Assembly (NCBI GenBank): GCA_030698465.1
Contig: JAUYJZ010000049.1
Span: forward strand, 1 to 11,344
Reading direction: 5' to 3'
DNA from: a bacterium
Lineage (GTDB): Bacteria > Patescibacteriota > Minisyncoccia > Minisyncoccales > UBA10102
Length of the DNA: 11,344 nt
A program made the position numbers and the translations under genes. Of this stretch, positions 11,200 through 11,344 are shown piece after piece. Below the pieces are notes generated by a model. It was not told where the DNA came from and ran no database searches. It saw only the letters and a list, made by a program, of their open reading frames with translations. Numbering within the stretch: position 1 is the first letter of the stretch; every line of letters starts with the position of its first letter.

Positions 11200-11225
11200 A
11201 AGAAAAAGAGAAGCGTTACCGCTTC
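11200..11225 (-). terminator. purD terminator
   Basis: On the minus strand GAAGCG (11220-11225) pairs with CGCTTC (11210-11215) around a GTAA loop and is followed by TCTTTTTCTT. The purD stop codon TAA (11216-11218) lies in the loop region, so the terminator is built into the end of the gene. Confidence 0.65.
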
Positions 11226-11344
11226 CCTGCCCCGGACAGCGCGATGTCCTTTCGCCAAACTGCCGTGGGAAAATGGATCTTCTTTGCCCTGTCGTACGCC
11301 CTCTCCCTTGCCTCTGTAAGAGAACTACCCGAACCGACAACAGT
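11216..11344 (-). CDS. purD: Phosphoribosylamine-glycine ligase, C-terminal end (partial)
   Basis: The last 42 residues of a protein that enters from the right edge. TVVGSGSSLTEARERAYDRA then KKIHFPTAVWRKDIALSG matches the C-terminus of PurD: a V-x-x-G strand, EA-x-x-RAY helix, IHF, and the RKDI strand. PurD joins glycine to phosphoribosylamine in purine synthesis. The catalytic ATP-grasp part lies outside the window. The stop codon is inside a terminator hairpin, so transcription into the radical SAM gene should be limited. Confidence 0.65.
   Translation of the reverse strand, partial: TVVGSGSSLTEARERAYDRAKKIHFPTAVWRKDIALSGAGKR

Noticed and set aside
11086..11340. 84-aa minus-strand ORF
   Set aside because: It reads through the terminator at 11200-11225; the PurD C-terminus occupies another frame of the same strand.
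1..11344. tRNA, rRNA or CRISPR array
   Set aside because: I saw no tRNA arms, no rRNA-like stretches and no regularly spaced identical repeats. This was by eye; tRNAscan-SE, Rfam and a CRISPR finder would settle it.

Overview
The window looks like the accessory part of a small bacterial genome, probably of the Patescibacteria/CPR (Parcubacteria-like) type. The reasons are: many short independent genes, a stand-alone EF-Tu domain II-like protein, a compact LexA-type regulator, several apparently leaderless genes, and TGA used as an ordinary stop (which argues against the code-25 lineages). The taxonomic call is inference; no marker gene settles it.

Layout. (1) 1-1190: a minus-strand HicB/HicA toxin-antitoxin pair lies between copies of a GTCGCACAA-type repeat. 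Next to it is a truncated duplicate of the 5' end of a histidine-phosphatase gene whose full copy lies 5.5 kb away. (2) 1200-2044, minus strand: a two-gene unit (78-aa helical protein, then the EF-Tu domain II-like protein), and a 46-aa basic protein ended by a strong hairpin terminator. (3) 2090-5397: a restriction-modification island. A plus-strand gene encodes a complete LexA (HTH plus S24 self-cleaving domain) fused in frame to a beta-class DNA methyltransferase. It converges with, and overlaps by 9 bp, a PD-(D/E)XK-type endonuclease gene. The endonuclease is the last gene of a tight minus-strand operon that begins with two unrecognised membrane proteins. (4) 5500-8650: a minus-strand run of unrelated small units: 2-deoxyribosyltransferase-like protein, histidine phosphatase, RelBE-type toxin-antitoxin, Nudix hydrolase, alpha/beta hydrolase. 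Most are separated by copies of one intergenic element that carries a terminator hairpin and then the -10 box of the next gene, 5-9 nt before its start codon. The arrangement resembles a gene-cassette array. (5) 8695-11344, more GC-rich and more conventional: a GreA-family factor (plus), convergent with a radical SAM/thymidylate kinase-like pair (minus), and the C-terminus of purD at the right edge.

The most notable system is the LexA-methyltransferase fusion with its convergent endonuclease/membrane operon. The fusion promoter has an inverted repeat over its -35 box, so the protein could repress its own transcription. All LexA self-cleavage residues are present, so DNA damage could cut the DNA-binding domain from the methyltransferase and connect restriction-modification to the SOS response. 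The second is the repeated terminator-promoter element that punctuates the cassette-like genes.
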